A stretch of 64,000 bases of DNA from Opitutaceae bacterium (GCA_028280945.1 JANQKV010000040.1:1-64000); one strand, 5' to 3'. Shown: positions 24,502-34,865, numbered from the stretch's first letter. Notes: generated from the letters alone by a model not told the origin. Program-made: numbers and translations.

Positions 24502-26016
24502 ATGAGTGACTCCCCCTGTTTAATCGCCCTCGATCAGGGCACGACCAGTTCTCGCACCGTGGTTTTTGGGGTGTCGGGAGAGATCGTTTCCCTGGCGCAG
24601 CAAGAATTCACCCAGCACTTTCCGAAACCGGGATGGGTGGAGCATGATGCGGAGGAAATCTGGTCCAGCCAGCGCGACACGATGGCCGAGGCAATCGAAC
24701 GCGCGCGATCGGCGGGGCATGAATTGACCGCGTTGGGGATCACCAATCAGCGGGAGACCCTGGTGGTTTGGGAGCGCGCGACAGGGAAACCCGTGGGGCC
24801 GGTGATCGTGTGGCAGGATCGTCGGACGGCCAGGGACTGTGCGGAGCTGGCAGCGGCAGGGCACGAGGACATGGTCTCTGAGAAAACAGGCCTGCGGCTG
24901 GATCCTTATTTTACCGGCAGCAAACTGGCTTGGCTGTTGCGGCAGCAACCGGAACTGGCCCGGCGGGGGGCAACGGGCGAAGTGCTGGCGGGGACCGTCG
25001 ACAGCTGGCTTTTGTGGAAACTCACCGGTGGCAAAGTGCATGCCACCGATGCCAGCAACGCCTCGCGAACGTTGCTCTACAATCTGGCGGACGGCGACTG
25101 GGATGACGAATTGCTTGCGATGTTCAACGTGCCGCGGGCGATGTTGCCCCGTGTCCAGGATTCGTCAGGAGTTTTTGGATACGTCGCCGAGGGCCTGCCG
25201 GGAGCGGGCCTGCCGATCGCAGGCATTGCGGGTGACCAGCAGGCGGCCTTGTTTGGACAGGCGTGCTTTCAACCCGGCATGGCCAAGAACACTTATGGGA
25301 CCGGCTGTTTCCTGCTCATGCAGACGGGAACCGAACCCATGCGATCACAGCATAATCTGCTCACCACCGTGGCCTGGCAGCTTGCCGGAAAAACCCATTA
25401 TGCGCTCGAAGGCTCGGTGTTTGTCGCCGGAGCCGCCGTTCAGTGGGTGCGGGATGAATTGCGGCTGGTGCAGTCAGCCCCGGAACTGAGCGAGCTGGCG
25501 GGAACCGTTCCCGACGCCGGGGGCATGGTGCTCGTGCCGGCTTTTGCGGGGCTGGGAGCGCCGCACTGGGACCCGTTGGCGCGGGGCGCGATGATGGGGC
25601 TCACCCGGGGCAGTAATCGTGCCCAACTCTGCCGGGCCGTGCTGGAGAGCATCGCGCTACAAAGTGTGGATCTGATGGACGCGATGCAACAGGACGCCGG
25701 AAATCCCATTTCCGAACTGCGGGTGGATGGAGGGGCCACCGCGAGTGATGTCCTGATGCAGATCCAGGCGGACCTTCTGGGCATCGAGGTGGTGCGGCCG
25801 CGCGTGCTGGAGACGACGGCGTTGGGAGCGGCTGCCTTGGCGGGATTGGCCGTGGGGATATGGAGCTCGTTGGATGACTTTTCCCGGCAATGGCAGAGGG
25901 AACGGGTCTTCACGCGCCAACGACCGGAAGGCGATTCGTCGAATTTGCGCCGTGACTGGAAAAAGGCGGTGGAGCGCGCCAAACGATGGGCGGAGCTGGA
26001 GGACAACGATGCCTGA
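24502..26016 (+). CDS. glpK: Glycerol kinase
   Basis: A 504-residue FGGY-family kinase that phosphorylates glycerol to sn-glycerol-3-phosphate in the cytoplasm. The N-terminus [16 protein letters not shown] is the phosphate-1 motif; [19 protein letters not shown] and [21 protein letters not shown] are GlpK signatures. The C-terminal FGGY signature region reads [29 protein letters not shown]. Length fits the family. It overlaps the next gene, glpD, by 8 bp, so the two are translationally coupled. No glycerol facilitator gene or GlpR repressor is visible nearby. Confidence 0.97.
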   Translation: MSDSPCLIALDQGTTSSRTVVFGVSGEIVSLAQQEFTQHFPKPGWVEHDAEEIWSSQRDTMAEAIERARSAGHELTALGITNQRETLVVWERATGKPVGPVIVWQDRRTARDCAELAAAGHEDMVSEKTGLRLDPYFTGSKLAWLLRQQPELARRGATGEVLAGTVDSWLLWKLTGGKVHATDASNASRTLLYNLADGDWDDELLAMFNVPRAMLPRVQDSSGVFGYVAEGLPGAGLPIAGIAGDQQAALFGQACFQPGMAKNTYGTGCFLLMQTGTEPMRSQHNLLTTVAWQLAGKTHYALEGSVFVAGAAVQWVRDELRLVQSAPELSELAGTVPDAGGMVLVPAFAGLGAPHWDPLARGAMMGLTRGSNRAQLCRAVLESIALQSVDLMDAMQQDAGNPISELRVDGGATASDVLMQIQADLLGIEVVRPRVLETTALGAAALAGLAVGIWSSLDDFSRQWQRERVFTRQRPEGDSSNLRRDWKKAVERAKRWAELEDNDA

Positions 26017-27619
26017 ACCGGTCAGGGGGGGCTTGGCCCGGTTCCGCCGGGAGGATCATGTCGCCGCCCTCCGATCTGGAGACCAATTCGACATCCTCAT
26101 CGTGGGGGGCGGCGCGACGGGCCTGGGGGCCGCCGTGGATGCCGCGACCCGTGGCCATCGTGTCGCGTTGATAGAAGCGGCAGATTTTGCGCAGGGCACT
26201 TCCAGCCGATCGACCAAGTTGGTGCACGGCGGCGTGCGTTACCTGCAACAGGGCAATGTTTCGTTGGTGCTGGAAGCGCTGCGCGAGCGAGGCCGGTTGG
26301 CGAGAAACGCTCCTCATTTGGTGCGCGATTTGCCGTTCGTTATCCCCAACTACGAGTGGTGGGAGGGGCCGTTTTACGGGATTGGCATGAAGGTCTACGA
26401 TGGGCTTGCGGGGAAACTGGGACTGGCTCCTTCCCGTTGGTTAAATCGCGAGCAGACCCGGGCCCGCATCCCCACCATCGAAATGACGGGCCTCAATGGC
26501 GGCGTCATTTATCATGACGGCCAGTTTGACGATGCGCGCCTGGCCATCCACCTCGCGCGCACCGCCGCCGACTATGGGGGAGTCCTGGCCAATCACTGCC
26601 ACTGCCTCGGCCTGATCAAAGAGCAGGGGGAAGTGTGTGGCGCCGAAGTTCGGGACGAGGAAGACGGCCATGAGTTTACGATCAGGGCGCAGGTGGTGAT
26701 CAATGCGACCGGCGTATTTGCCGATCAACTACGCAGGGTCGATGACGCGTCCGCACCGGAACTGGTGACGGTGAGCCAGGGCATCCATCTGGTATTGCCG
26801 AAACGGTTTCTGCCAGGTGATGCCGCCATCATGGTGCCCAAGACCAGGGACGGGCGGGTTCTCTTTGCGGTGCCCTGGCACGATCGGGTGGTCGTAGGCA
26901 CCACCGATACCGCGCGCAATGTGCCGGAACTCGAACCAAGGGCATTGGCCGAGGAACGAGATTTTGTCATGAGTCACGCTCAGGAGTATCTGGATGACGA
27001 TCCGACCGACAGCGATGTGCTGAGCGTCTTCGCCGGTTTAAGGCCGTTGGTGAAGAGTGGTGAGGGACATGCGACAGCGGCGTTGTCTCGAGATCATCAA
27101 ATCTTGGTCAGCGAGAGTGGTTTGATCACGGTCACGGGGGGCAAATGGACAACTTATCGCAAAATGGCGGAAGACGTGATCGATCACGCCGAAATGGTTG
27201 GGGCGTTGCCGGATCGAACGTGCGTGACGGTCAATTTGCCGGTCCATGGTTCGCCGCCGGGGGGACGGGATGCGGAGGCCATCGATGTTTATGGCACCGA
27301 TCGATTGCAGATTCAGGACATGGAAAGCGTCGGGGAGGACAAGCGATCCTCCCTCACTTCGGTGGTAAATCTCACCCCGGCGGAAGTGACCTGGCATGTG
27401 CGTCACGAAATGGCGTGTCGGGTGGAAGACGTCCTGTCCCGGCGTCATCGAGCCTTGTTGCTGGATGCCCGCGGTTCCCGGGCCACCGCCGCCCCGGTGG
27501 CAGAATTGATGGCTCGGGAACTTGGGCATGACCGCGAGTGGGTCCAACGGGAGATCTCGAGTTACCACGAGTTGTCCCGGAGATACGACTATACGGACCC
27601 CGAAAGTCGGGTTACCTGA
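26009..27619 (+). CDS. glpD: Aerobic glycerol-3-phosphate dehydrogenase
   Basis: A 536-residue FAD-dependent, membrane-associated dehydrogenase that oxidises glycerol-3-phosphate to dihydroxyacetone phosphate and feeds electrons to quinone. The FAD-binding Rossmann motif [21 protein letters not shown] lies near residues 30-50. [31 protein letters not shown] and [15 protein letters not shown] are family signatures. The ATG at 26009 is chosen because GGAGG stands six bases upstream and family members start about 20 residues before the FAD motif. It overlaps glpK by 8 bp. Confidence 0.96.
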   Translation: MPEPVRGGLARFRREDHVAALRSGDQFDILIVGGGATGLGAAVDAATRGHRVALIEAADFAQGTSSRSTKLVHGGVRYLQQGNVSLVLEALRERGRLARNAPHLVRDLPFVIPNYEWWEGPFYGIGMKVYDGLAGKLGLAPSRWLNREQTRARIPTIEMTGLNGGVIYHDGQFDDARLAIHLARTAADYGGVLANHCHCLGLIKEQGEVCGAEVRDEEDGHEFTIRAQVVINATGVFADQLRRVDDASAPELVTVSQGIHLVLPKRFLPGDAAIMVPKTRDGRVLFAVPWHDRVVVGTTDTARNVPELEPRALAEERDFVMSHAQEYLDDDPTDSDVLSVFAGLRPLVKSGEGHATAALSRDHQILVSESGLITVTGGKWTTYRKMAEDVIDHAEMVGALPDRTCVTVNLPVHGSPPGGRDAEAIDVYGTDRLQIQDMESVGEDKRSSLTSVVNLTPAEVTWHVRHEMACRVEDVLSRRHRALLLDARGSRATAAPVAELMARELGHDREWVQREISSYHELSRRYDYTDPESRVT

Positions 27620-27641
27620 TCGCAGTTAATCAGAGGTAAGT

Positions 27642-27665
27642 TTACTAAGTTACCTAAATTACTAA
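27642..27665 (+). promoter_or_regulatory. Three near-identical direct repeats upstream of cysI
   Basis: TTACTAA (27642-27648), TTACCTAA (27650-27657) and TTACTAA (27659-27665) form a triple direct repeat in the short gap between glpD and cysI. An array of this kind with 8-9 bp period, in an otherwise GC-rich region, could be an operator or an AT-rich promoter element controlling sulfite reductase. The regulator is unknown. Confidence 0.35.
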
Positions 27666-27713
27666 ATAATGCTTGCTGCCCACCGTGACGGAGAGCACGT
27701 TCTTCCTTTGCTC

Positions 27714-29429
27714 ATGAGCTCCGAAGAACCTGTTACCAAGCCCTTGGTCGCCAACGAAGGCATCAAAACTGCCTCTAATTTCCTGCGTGGAACGATCGCA
27801 GAGGATCTGGTGGATCAATCCACAGGTGCGATAAGCGATGACAATCAACAGCTTACCAAGTTTCATGGCCTCTACCTGCAGGATGACCGCGATTTGCGCC
27901 GGGAACGACGGAAGGCGAAAATGGAGAAAGCGTTTTCCTTCATGCTGCGCGTGCGACTTCCGGGGGGGCGCTGCAGCCCGGCACAATGGAAGGTCTTGGA
28001 CCAGTTGGCGGACGAACGCGCCAACGGCTCCCTGCGGCTGACCACCCGGCAGACTTTTCAGTTTCACGGCATCCTGAAGGGTAACTTGAGGCCCCTTATT
28101 CAAGGGATGCATGACACCTTGCTCGATTCGATCGCGGCATGTGGCGACGTGAATCGCAATGTCATGGCTCCGCCCAATCCCGAGCGCAGTCCGGCGCACG
28201 CCGCCATGTATGATCATGCCAAGGGGCTTTCCGAGCACACCCTCCCCAAGACGCGCGCCTATCACGAGATTTGGCTCGACGGCGAAAAGGTGGCAGGCAG
28301 CGAGCCGGAAGTGGAACCGCTGTATGGAGCGACGTATCTGCCGCGAAAGTTCAAAGTGGGTTTCGCGATTCCTCCGTCCAACGATGTGGATGTCTACTCC
28401 CAGGACTTGGGTTTCATCGGCGTGGTGGAAAACGGGGAACTTGTGGGTTACAACGTGACCGTGGGAGGTGGCCTGGGCATGAGCCATGGCAATGAAGCCA
28501 CGTTCCCGCGACTTGCGGAGGCGCTTGGTTTCATCACGTGCGATCAGGTTAATGCGGTTGGCGAGGCGGTGATTGCCACCCAACGCGACTATGGTGACCG
28601 CACCAACCGGAAGCATGCCCGCCTCAAGTATACCATCGAGGACCGCGGACTGGCCTGGTTCAAAGGCGAAGTCGAAAGCCGTTCCGGGGTGATCTTCAGC
28701 GAAGCCCGGGCCGCAACTTTCACGACGATTGAGGATCCGCACGGCTGGCACGAATGCATCGATGGCACTTGGTTTTACGGCCTGCACATCCTCAGTGGCC
28801 GGATCAAGGACCGGGAAGGCTGGCAGATGAAAACTGCCCTGCGCGAAGTGGCGGAAATCCACTCGGGAGATTTTCGTCTGACTCCCTCGCAAAACCTGAC
28901 GATTTCGGGTGTCACCACCGAATCCAAGCCTGCCATCGAGGCGATTCTCGCCAAACATGGATTGGACAAGGAAAACGACCGCAGCCGCCTTCGACTCAAC
29001 GCGCTGTCATGCGTGGCACTCCCGACGTGTGGCTTGGCCCTGGCCGAGAGCGAACGGGTTTTGCCCGAGGTCATTGAGAAGTTTGACGTGATCCTCGAGG
29101 AGGCCGGGTTGGCTGACGATGCCATCAGTCTGCGCATGACGGGATGCCCCAACGGATGCGCGCGGCCTTATCTCGCCGAAATCGGTTTTGTCGGCAAGGC
29201 CCCCGGCAAGTATGCCCTTTATATCGGAGCCAAATACAACGGCACCCGCCTCAATCGTTTGGTTTCGCCCAAGTGCACGATTGATGAGGCCGTTGAAATG
29301 CTGCGTCCCGTGATCAAAAAATATGCCGCGGAGCGGGAGGAGGGTGAAGAGTTTGGCGACTTCTGCCACCGTGCCGTCCTCCCCGAAGACGCGACCTTCC
29401 ACTCGATCGGCTCCGGGCTGCGGGTTTAA
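27714..29429 (+). CDS. cysI: Sulfite reductase hemoprotein (beta subunit)
   Basis: A 571-residue siroheme/4Fe-4S enzyme reducing sulfite to sulfide in assimilatory sulfur metabolism. The four cluster-binding cysteines lie at 433 and 439 (SCVALPTCGLA) and at 478 and 482 (TGCPNGCARP). Starting at 27714, this spacing falls within one residue of the E. coli CysI positions, which supports this ATG over one 15 codons upstream. SNFLRGTIAEDL and TRQTFQFHGILK are family signatures. No flavoprotein (cysJ) or sulfate-activation genes are adjacent, so the electron donor is not evident here. Confidence 0.95.
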   Translation: MSSEEPVTKPLVANEGIKTASNFLRGTIAEDLVDQSTGAISDDNQQLTKFHGLYLQDDRDLRRERRKAKMEKAFSFMLRVRLPGGRCSPAQWKVLDQLADERANGSLRLTTRQTFQFHGILKGNLRPLIQGMHDTLLDSIAACGDVNRNVMAPPNPERSPAHAAMYDHAKGLSEHTLPKTRAYHEIWLDGEKVAGSEPEVEPLYGATYLPRKFKVGFAIPPSNDVDVYSQDLGFIGVVENGELVGYNVTVGGGLGMSHGNEATFPRLAEALGFITCDQVNAVGEAVIATQRDYGDRTNRKHARLKYTIEDRGLAWFKGEVESRSGVIFSEARAATFTTIEDPHGWHECIDGTWFYGLHILSGRIKDREGWQMKTALREVAEIHSGDFRLTPSQNLTISGVTTESKPAIEAILAKHGLDKENDRSRLRLNALSCVALPTCGLALAESERVLPEVIEKFDVILEEAGLADDAISLRMTGCPNGCARPYLAEIGFVGKAPGKYALYIGAKYNGTRLNRLVSPKCTIDEAVEMLRPVIKKYAAEREEGEEFGDFCHRAVLPEDATFHSIGSGLRV

Positions 29430-29466
29430 CCCAACTCCTCCAAAACTCCAATCGGGCTTAAATCAC

Positions 29467-31017
29467 TCAATAAGTCGTTGAGTAAATCACGGCTCGCGGG
29501 CCGCGGCCGGTGTCTTGAATGGCCGGACCGTTGGCGGTGATCGAGCCGGTGGCGGTGATTTCCCCGGTCCGGAGGTCATAGACGCGGTAACGGTCGGGCA
29601 CATCGTCCCGCATCAACCGGTGGTAGCCGCCGTTTTCCAGATAGACGACCAGCAGTTGGTGGGGCGCAAACACGGCGCGGCGGCCGAGGGTTGCCGTATT
29701 GTCGGGTTGAATACCGAGCAGGGGGAGGTCTCTCAGGATTTGATTCATGAGGCCCACGAAGGTGGACCCTTCAAACGCGAGGGCATCCCGCCAACTCGCA
29801 CCGGGAGCGCGGGCCCAGGCGGGGTGATCTTCCTCACCCGGGTGCATCCATTGCCAGAGGCTGCCGGCTCCGTAGACGACCCCCATTACGCTGCCGGCGC
29901 ATAGGTTGCTCCAGGCTTCGTGGCCCTGCCACCAGCCGGCGCCGTTGCCCATGCTGCCAATGTTTTCGTAGGTGGGTTCACCGTTGGCGACGGCTTTGGC
30001 CGGAGCGTTGAACCACATGGCGGCGACCCGTTCGGGGCGATGCTCGCCGTTATGGCCCGTCTGCGTCCATTGAAAGTCGACCCATGGCTCAGCTTGCTTC
30101 GCTTGAGGAGGCCAATGAGGGCCATAATGCAAGCCCGTCGGTTGCTGGTAGGCATCCCACTTTTCGATTTCCTGTCCACCCGGCCGAATGGTGGGTTCGT
30201 GGCCATTGCCATCTCCCAATACCAGCCAGATCGCCGGGTAGGCCCCATAGCGGGCAACCAGGTAACGACAATAACGGGCATAGTCAGCCGGCGGCACCTC
30301 CGGACCGGCGACACGAAGTCCTTTCCAGCCGAAGCCGTGAAAGACAGGCTGCCAAACCGGCGCAATGTCATGCTCGACCAAGACGCTCACCGATTTGTCG
30401 AGATACTGAAAATACTCGGGATTGAGTTGTTTTAACTCCCCTTCATGCAGGTCGTGAAATCCCCGCGCGAAACCATGGTGAGCCGAGCGATTGTCGGGAC
30501 CGCGGGCATCCTGATCGGGCATAACCGACATCAGAAGTGCCGCGTTGAACCCCTTGGCTTTTCGGTCCGCGGCGTATTCCTGCACCTCGTCATGAGTGGC
30601 TCGCCACGGCATGGCCCATGGTGTGTCGGCAACGAGAAATGCGACTCTACCGTCGGCGTGCTGGATTTGACGGGAGCCAAACGGAATGTGCCAAAACCCG
30701 TGCTCACTAAACTGGGTGTCTTGAGTCGCTTCAGTGGCTGCCAATTGGCCGCTGGGTTCCGTCAGTCCCGGGTCGTCGACGTTGGCATCCGCGTCCCAGC
30801 TCCATACGCCCGAGTCTTCGATCGAAGCAAACCGCACCTTGAAGGACGACCCGCCATCCCAAAATCCGGGTCGCTTGATGGTGGTGCCGTTTTCGTGCGT
30901 GAAATCCACCCACACCTCCACTTCGACATATGGGTTGGCGTAGGTCTCGGTGGCGGTAAGTTCGATTTCGACCATTTCCCATTGGGGAGCGGGGGGCAGT
31001 TCAGCGGGGACAATCAT
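29467..31017 (-). CDS. Glycoside hydrolase-like protein (DUF5060 + DUF4038)
   Basis: A 516-residue protein with an N-terminal Ig-like DUF5060 domain (EVEVWVDFTHENGTTIKRPGFW to about residue 95) followed by a TIM-barrel-like DUF4038 domain. The DUF4038 part has FLVADTPWAMPWRATHDEVQEYAADRKAKGFN and AIWLVLGDGNGHE. The family includes GH140-like enzymes acting on complex plant or algal polysaccharides. I see no signal peptide after the ATG at 31017; the upstream frame includes a basic stretch but no good export signal. The ATG overlaps the stop of the upstream DUF1593 gene (ATGA), so the pair is co-translated. Substrate unknown. Confidence 0.82.
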   Translation of the reverse strand: MIVPAELPPAPQWEMVEIELTATETYANPYVEVEVWVDFTHENGTTIKRPGFWDGGSSFKVRFASIEDSGVWSWDADANVDDPGLTEPSGQLAATEATQDTQFSEHGFWHIPFGSRQIQHADGRVAFLVADTPWAMPWRATHDEVQEYAADRKAKGFNAALLMSVMPDQDARGPDNRSAHHGFARGFHDLHEGELKQLNPEYFQYLDKSVSVLVEHDIAPVWQPVFHGFGWKGLRVAGPEVPPADYARYCRYLVARYGAYPAIWLVLGDGNGHEPTIRPGGQEIEKWDAYQQPTGLHYGPHWPPQAKQAEPWVDFQWTQTGHNGEHRPERVAAMWFNAPAKAVANGEPTYENIGSMGNGAGWWQGHEAWSNLCAGSVMGVVYGAGSLWQWMHPGEEDHPAWARAPGASWRDALAFEGSTFVGLMNQILRDLPLLGIQPDNTATLGRRAVFAPHQLLVVYLENGGYHRLMRDDVPDRYRVYDLRTGEITATGSITANGPAIQDTGRGPRAVIYSTTY

Positions 31018-32069
31018 GATGAGGAAGGGTAGAGGGAGGTGAGTTTGACGAGCAGAGCGCGATACATGTCGGGCCGTTCCCGCTCGAGGGTGCTCTTGGC
31101 ATGCTCTCTCACGCTGGCATGGTTTGACCAAGTGGAGCAGGGGTCCGCATGGTCCCAGGCGGTGGGACCGGGATCGTCGGCAAAGTAGTTGGGCCTGAGC
31201 TCAGGAAAGGGCCTCACAAATTTTCCGGCCCAGCTGGATTGGGTGGGATCATCCCGGTCATGATCCGAGTCGATGACGTAAAGCACGGAGGGAGTATCCC
31301 CGACCCGGAAATACCGCGCCCATGCCTGATTCTTCACGACTTCGTGCATGTGTTTGCCCAGCGATCCGAAGCCGCCGAGGGTTTCGAACATATCCCGCGG
31401 TTCCTCACCCGTAAACATGCCTTCGTAGGTCCAGTTAAGCTCCACCCACCACAGTTGCTCAAAACGAGGGTCATCGAATATCTTCTGCCTGCCGTGCCCG
31501 TTCCAATTGGGCTGTTCGCACGGACGATCAGCCCGCGGCCAGTTGGGAGGAATGTGGGGAAGGTGCTCCTCAAACATCACGTGGGTGCCAATGGTAACCA
31601 GGCGAAGGTGGGAGGCCAGGTGGGGCACTTGGTCGAGGTAGGCACCAAAGGTTGTCATCGCGCCCCAGATCAACACGTAGAGGGGGTCTTCGGGTGAAGC
31701 CGCCTCGGCGGCGGCCGTGAAGTCGCTCAGGCCATCATCCCAATCCGTGGCGATCCGATCCCGAAGGTGTTCCGGTGTGGGAAATCCCCGCCGGGACCAT
31801 TCCAGGTTATGGAAATCGCTCCGGTAAGCATCGATGACCAGTTCACAGGCTTTATATCCCTCGGCGTTCCAGCGCTCCGGCACCACCCCTTGGATGCGCA
31901 ACTCGTCCGCATACCATAAAAGATGGATCAAGGACTGACGGTCGTCCGGGTCGCCTCGATCGATGTTGATGTCCGTGAAAACAAAAACCTGAGGTCGATC
32001 GACTGCGGAAACTGCCATGGATCCCCAAAAGCACAGGGATAACAACGAGACCAGGAAGGGGCGAAGCAT
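31014..32069 (-). CDS. Exported DUF1593 (nucleoside-hydrolase-like) protein
   Basis: A 351-residue exported protein. The ATG at 32069 opens the signal peptide MLRPFLVSLLSLCFWGSMAVSA. The mature part begins with the DUF1593 motif PQVFVFTDINIDRGDPDDRQSLIHLLWY, an Asp-rich nucleoside-hydrolase-like calcium site, and continues with YVLIWGAMTTFGAYL. The family includes the cellulose-binding protein Sde182. The length is that of the single catalytic-like domain without the usual C-terminal beta domain. The gene overlaps the following DUF4038 gene by 4 bp, pointing to a shared role in polysaccharide breakdown. Confidence 0.82.
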   Translation of the reverse strand: MLRPFLVSLLSLCFWGSMAVSAVDRPQVFVFTDINIDRGDPDDRQSLIHLLWYADELRIQGVVPERWNAEGYKACELVIDAYRSDFHNLEWSRRGFPTPEHLRDRIATDWDDGLSDFTAAAEAASPEDPLYVLIWGAMTTFGAYLDQVPHLASHLRLVTIGTHVMFEEHLPHIPPNWPRADRPCEQPNWNGHGRQKIFDDPRFEQLWWVELNWTYEGMFTGEEPRDMFETLGGFGSLGKHMHEVVKNQAWARYFRVGDTPSVLYVIDSDHDRDDPTQSSWAGKFVRPFPELRPNYFADDPGPTAWDHADPCSTWSNHASVREHAKSTLERERPDMYRALLVKLTSLYPSSS

Positions 32070-32129
32070 GGGGCAGTAAACGTAGGTGAGCGCCGGCCGG
32101 GTGCCAGCGTCACGGTCCATTTACGTTAA

Positions 32130-32894
32130 TCAGCCCAGTCGCACCGGCACGTTGTGCTCGGCCAGGTAGGTTTTGACCTGAGGCACCGTCAGCTCGCCAA
32201 AGTGGAAAAGGCTCGCCGCCAATACCGCGCTGGCCCGTCCCGCATCCAACGCATCGGCAAAGTGGGGCAGTTCACCCGCTCCGCCGCTGGCAATGACCGG
32301 CACGGAGACCGCATCGCTGATTGCCCGTGTCAGCGGCACGTCATAGCCGGTTTTCATCCCGTCGCAGTCCATGCTGGTCAGCAGAATTTCACCGGCACCC
32401 AACTCCACCGCCTGCCTGGCCCAGGCAACCGCATCGAGCTCGGTGGGATTGCGGCCACCGTGGGTGTAGACCCGCCAGGACTTCCCGTTGGGTTCCCGTT
32501 TGGCGTCAATGGCCAGTACGATGCATTGTGCGCCAAATCGCTCGGAAGCTTGTCGGATGAGTTCCGAATTCTTGATGGCTGCCGTGTTGAGCGAAACCTT
32601 GTCCGCTCCCGATTTCAGCATGGCTTCGATGTCATCCACCGTACGCAGACCACCGCCCACCGTCAGCGGCATGAAGCACTGCTCGGCCGTCGCGGCCACC
32701 ACATCGTGCATGATCGATCGTTCGTCGCTTGAAGCCGTGATGTCGAGGAACACCAGTTCATCGGCGCCTTGCGCATCGTAGGCCTTGGCGCATTCCACGG
32801 GGTCTCCGGCATCGCGCAGTTCCTTGAACTTGATGCCCTTGACCACGCGCCCTTCGGTCACGTCGAGGCAGGGAATGATCCTTCGCGATAACAT
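32130..32894 (-). CDS. hisF: Imidazole glycerol phosphate synthase, cyclase subunit
   Basis: A 254-residue (beta/alpha)8 barrel that, with HisH, closes the imidazole ring in histidine synthesis and releases AICAR. The start [19 protein letters not shown] includes the catalytic Asp11 (CLDV). [12 protein letters not shown] and AIDAKR are the phosphate-site segments, followed by [13 protein letters not shown] with the second catalytic Asp. Length is exactly that of the family. No other his gene is nearby, and it stands among carbohydrate-type genes on the same strand, 60 bp upstream of the DUF1593 start, so histidine genes are probably scattered in this genome. Confidence 0.97.
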   Translation of the reverse strand: MLSRRIIPCLDVTEGRVVKGIKFKELRDAGDPVECAKAYDAQGADELVFLDITASSDERSIMHDVVAATAEQCFMPLTVGGGLRTVDDIEAMLKSGADKVSLNTAAIKNSELIRQASERFGAQCIVLAIDAKREPNGKSWRVYTHGGRNPTELDAVAWARQAVELGAGEILLTSMDCDGMKTGYDVPLTRAISDAVSVPVIASGGAGELPHFADALDAGRASAVLAASLFHFGELTVPQVKTYLAEHNVPVRLG

Positions 32895-32917
32895 CGCTGA
32901 AAATATCAGGAGTTCAC

Positions 32918-32969
32918 AGTATCAAGATTCAAGAACAGCAAGTTCTCCTGTTACTTGATAATTGATACT
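32918..32969. repeat. Inverted repeat in the hisF upstream gap
   Basis: AGTATCAA (32918-32925) and TTGATACT (32962-32969) form a perfect 8-bp inverted repeat. Inside it, AGAAC/GTTCT can form a second small stem, and TATCAAG/CTTGATA an alternative one. It lies between the end of the 586-residue gene and the start of hisF. It may be a leader structure, a weak terminator or a dispersed repeat. Confidence 0.35.
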
Positions 32970-32988
32970 TGCCACTTTCTCAACGGTG

Positions 32989-34749
32989 TCAGCCGTCGAG
33001 AGTGGTGACATCCGGGTTGTAGCTGACCGCAAGGCGGTAAACGTTGCCGGGACGCATGATCAACGGATGGTCGCGTTCCAAGGTTTGCAGGTAGTGAACC
33101 TTGCCGTAGTTGGTGCGGTAGGTCGGGTCGTTGGTGACCACTTCGGTTTCCTGCCAGACAGCTTGGAAATCGTCCTTGGTCACGGTGCAACGATGACCCT
33201 CGGCCCCCAGCGCAAGCGAACCGCCGACGTGGTAGATGGAGTGGGGGGCGGCAATCGCCAGCATGAAGCGGAATTTGTCCAATGTGACCTGCTGGCGCAC
33301 CGTGTAGGAGAATTCGGCGCTGATTTCCGGGCCGGCAAAGTTCCACTGTACTTTGACCGCCCCCAAGCCCTTGAGAACCTCCTGCTCGGTGGTGATCAAG
33401 TCAGGCTGGTCGTAGCGGAAAAAGAAACTGCGGCGCAGGCCCAGGCCGGTCACACAATTGCGGCCATAGAAGGCCGGCACGGTTACTTTGTCACCGAAGG
33501 TAAGTTCGGGCACCATGATCGGTGCGTATACATTGTTCGGCCAATCAAAGATGCCCGGACAATGTGGGAACGGCAGCGAATCCGAGGTCGCGGAGCCGGC
33601 CGGAGCGCTCAGGGGGATTTGCGCATGCAGGCCGCTCTTGGCATCGCGATAAAGGAACACACCCTGCTCCTTGCGGTTGGACTTGTCGAAGATGACGAAC
33701 CGCCCCGTTGTCCGGGTGGGTTCCGGGGTGACCTGACCCGCGGGCATGTGCACGGTCTTCGCGAGGCGCGCCCATTGGCAGAGATAGCGGGCGGCATCAA
33801 AGTTGGCCATCCGTGTGGTGTGCGGCTCGTAGGCCGTGCGTTCACCGTCACGAATGTCCAGTGCACCGTTTTCCTGATCCAGATACGTCTGGTAAAAGAA
33901 CAGGAAGAGGCGGCGCAGGATGTCGAAGTAACGCGGCTTCTGCTCGTCGGCGATCCAGCTATCCCGCAGGCCCTGCAGAATGAGGCTGATGCAGTGCATC
34001 TGGCCGTAGGCACCGGCGGCCCGGCCAAATGCCCAGCCGAGTCCGTCGGACCGGACGAGGTCCGGCATCATCTTGATGTATTTTTCAGCGTAGGTGCGCA
34101 GGGTCGGCAGTTTGCGGTCCCGCACGCCGCTGTTGGCATGCAGCTGTAAAGCCGAGCGAATGAACACCAGCGACATGACGCCGTAGAGGCTGAAATTTCC
34201 GCCAAATCTGTCCGTGGCGTCATCGATGAAGCCGTTGGAGCTGGTCTGGTTGATCCGATCCACGAACCGTTCGATCAGGCGTGATGTCTCGTCTTTTTTC
34301 GAGAGGCCAAAGGAGAAACGGGCCACGGCTTTGGCCACGTTGAAGGCCTGCCAGTGATTGTCGTAGTCGGAGCGGTGGAGCAGGGCCTTGTCGATGCGCT
34401 CCTGGGTTTCGGCAACGAGGCGTTCCCAGACTTGGTTGCGCTCCTTGGAAGGCCCGTAGGACAGCAGGCCGAGCGAGGCGTAGGCGAGGCCGTTTTCCTC
34501 GGCCGGTTCGGTGAAAACCTGGGCGGTGACAGTGCGGGCGGTCAGGTCTACAAGGTCGAAACCTTGCAGGCTGGTTTCTCCTGTCGCGCGATAATACTCG
34601 CCCATGGCGTAAGCGGCGTGCCCGGGCTCGTCGGCGCGGGAGGCTTCATTTTCAAACGGCGTGATGGTGCCGTTGGGCTGGATGGAGGCGAGATTATGGC
34701 CGAGAATGGATCGGGCCATATCAAGGCACTGCTCGGAAAAACTATGCAT
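32989..34749 (-). CDS. Large protein of unknown function, helical N-terminal domain
   Basis: A 586-residue cytoplasmic-looking protein (no signal peptide) that I cannot assign with certainty. The first 330 residues are rich in amphipathic helices with recurring aromatic patches (HAAYAMGEYYRATGE, YDNHWQAFNVAKAVARF, YFDILRRLFLFFYQTYL). This suggests an alpha/alpha-toroid like those of lyases and epimerases acting on sugars. The last 250 residues are beta-rich (GRFVIFDKSNRKEQGVFLY, FRYDQPDLIT). This two-part layout resembles heparinase or alginate-lyase families, but no catalytic residues are recognised. It precedes hisF and the DUF1593/DUF4038 pair on the same strand. Confidence 0.7.
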   Translation of the reverse strand: MHSFSEQCLDMARSILGHNLASIQPNGTITPFENEASRADEPGHAAYAMGEYYRATGETSLQGFDLVDLTARTVTAQVFTEPAEENGLAYASLGLLSYGPSKERNQVWERLVAETQERIDKALLHRSDYDNHWQAFNVAKAVARFSFGLSKKDETSRLIERFVDRINQTSSNGFIDDATDRFGGNFSLYGVMSLVFIRSALQLHANSGVRDRKLPTLRTYAEKYIKMMPDLVRSDGLGWAFGRAAGAYGQMHCISLILQGLRDSWIADEQKPRYFDILRRLFLFFYQTYLDQENGALDIRDGERTAYEPHTTRMANFDAARYLCQWARLAKTVHMPAGQVTPEPTRTTGRFVIFDKSNRKEQGVFLYRDAKSGLHAQIPLSAPAGSATSDSLPFPHCPGIFDWPNNVYAPIMVPELTFGDKVTVPAFYGRNCVTGLGLRRSFFFRYDQPDLITTEQEVLKGLGAVKVQWNFAGPEISAEFSYTVRQQVTLDKFRFMLAIAAPHSIYHVGGSLALGAEGHRCTVTKDDFQAVWQETEVVTNDPTYRTNYGKVHYLQTLERDHPLIMRPGNVYRLAVSYNPDVTTLDG

Positions 34750-34865
34750 GCGGAGGGAGTTACGGCGTGGACGGCGCTGCGAGGTCGTTGAGCAGCGGAA
34801 AGGAAGTTTGTTCAGGGTTTTGCACAGGTGGGCAAGAGGGAAAAGAAGCCCGTTTGGGCCGGAGT

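Noticed and set aside
27654..28958. A 434-codon minus-strand frame
   Set aside because: It is antisense to cysI, whose four cluster cysteines are in place; no recognisable protein features.
32962..34149. A 395-codon plus-strand frame
   Set aside because: Antisense to the 586-residue gene; composition typical of a shadow frame.
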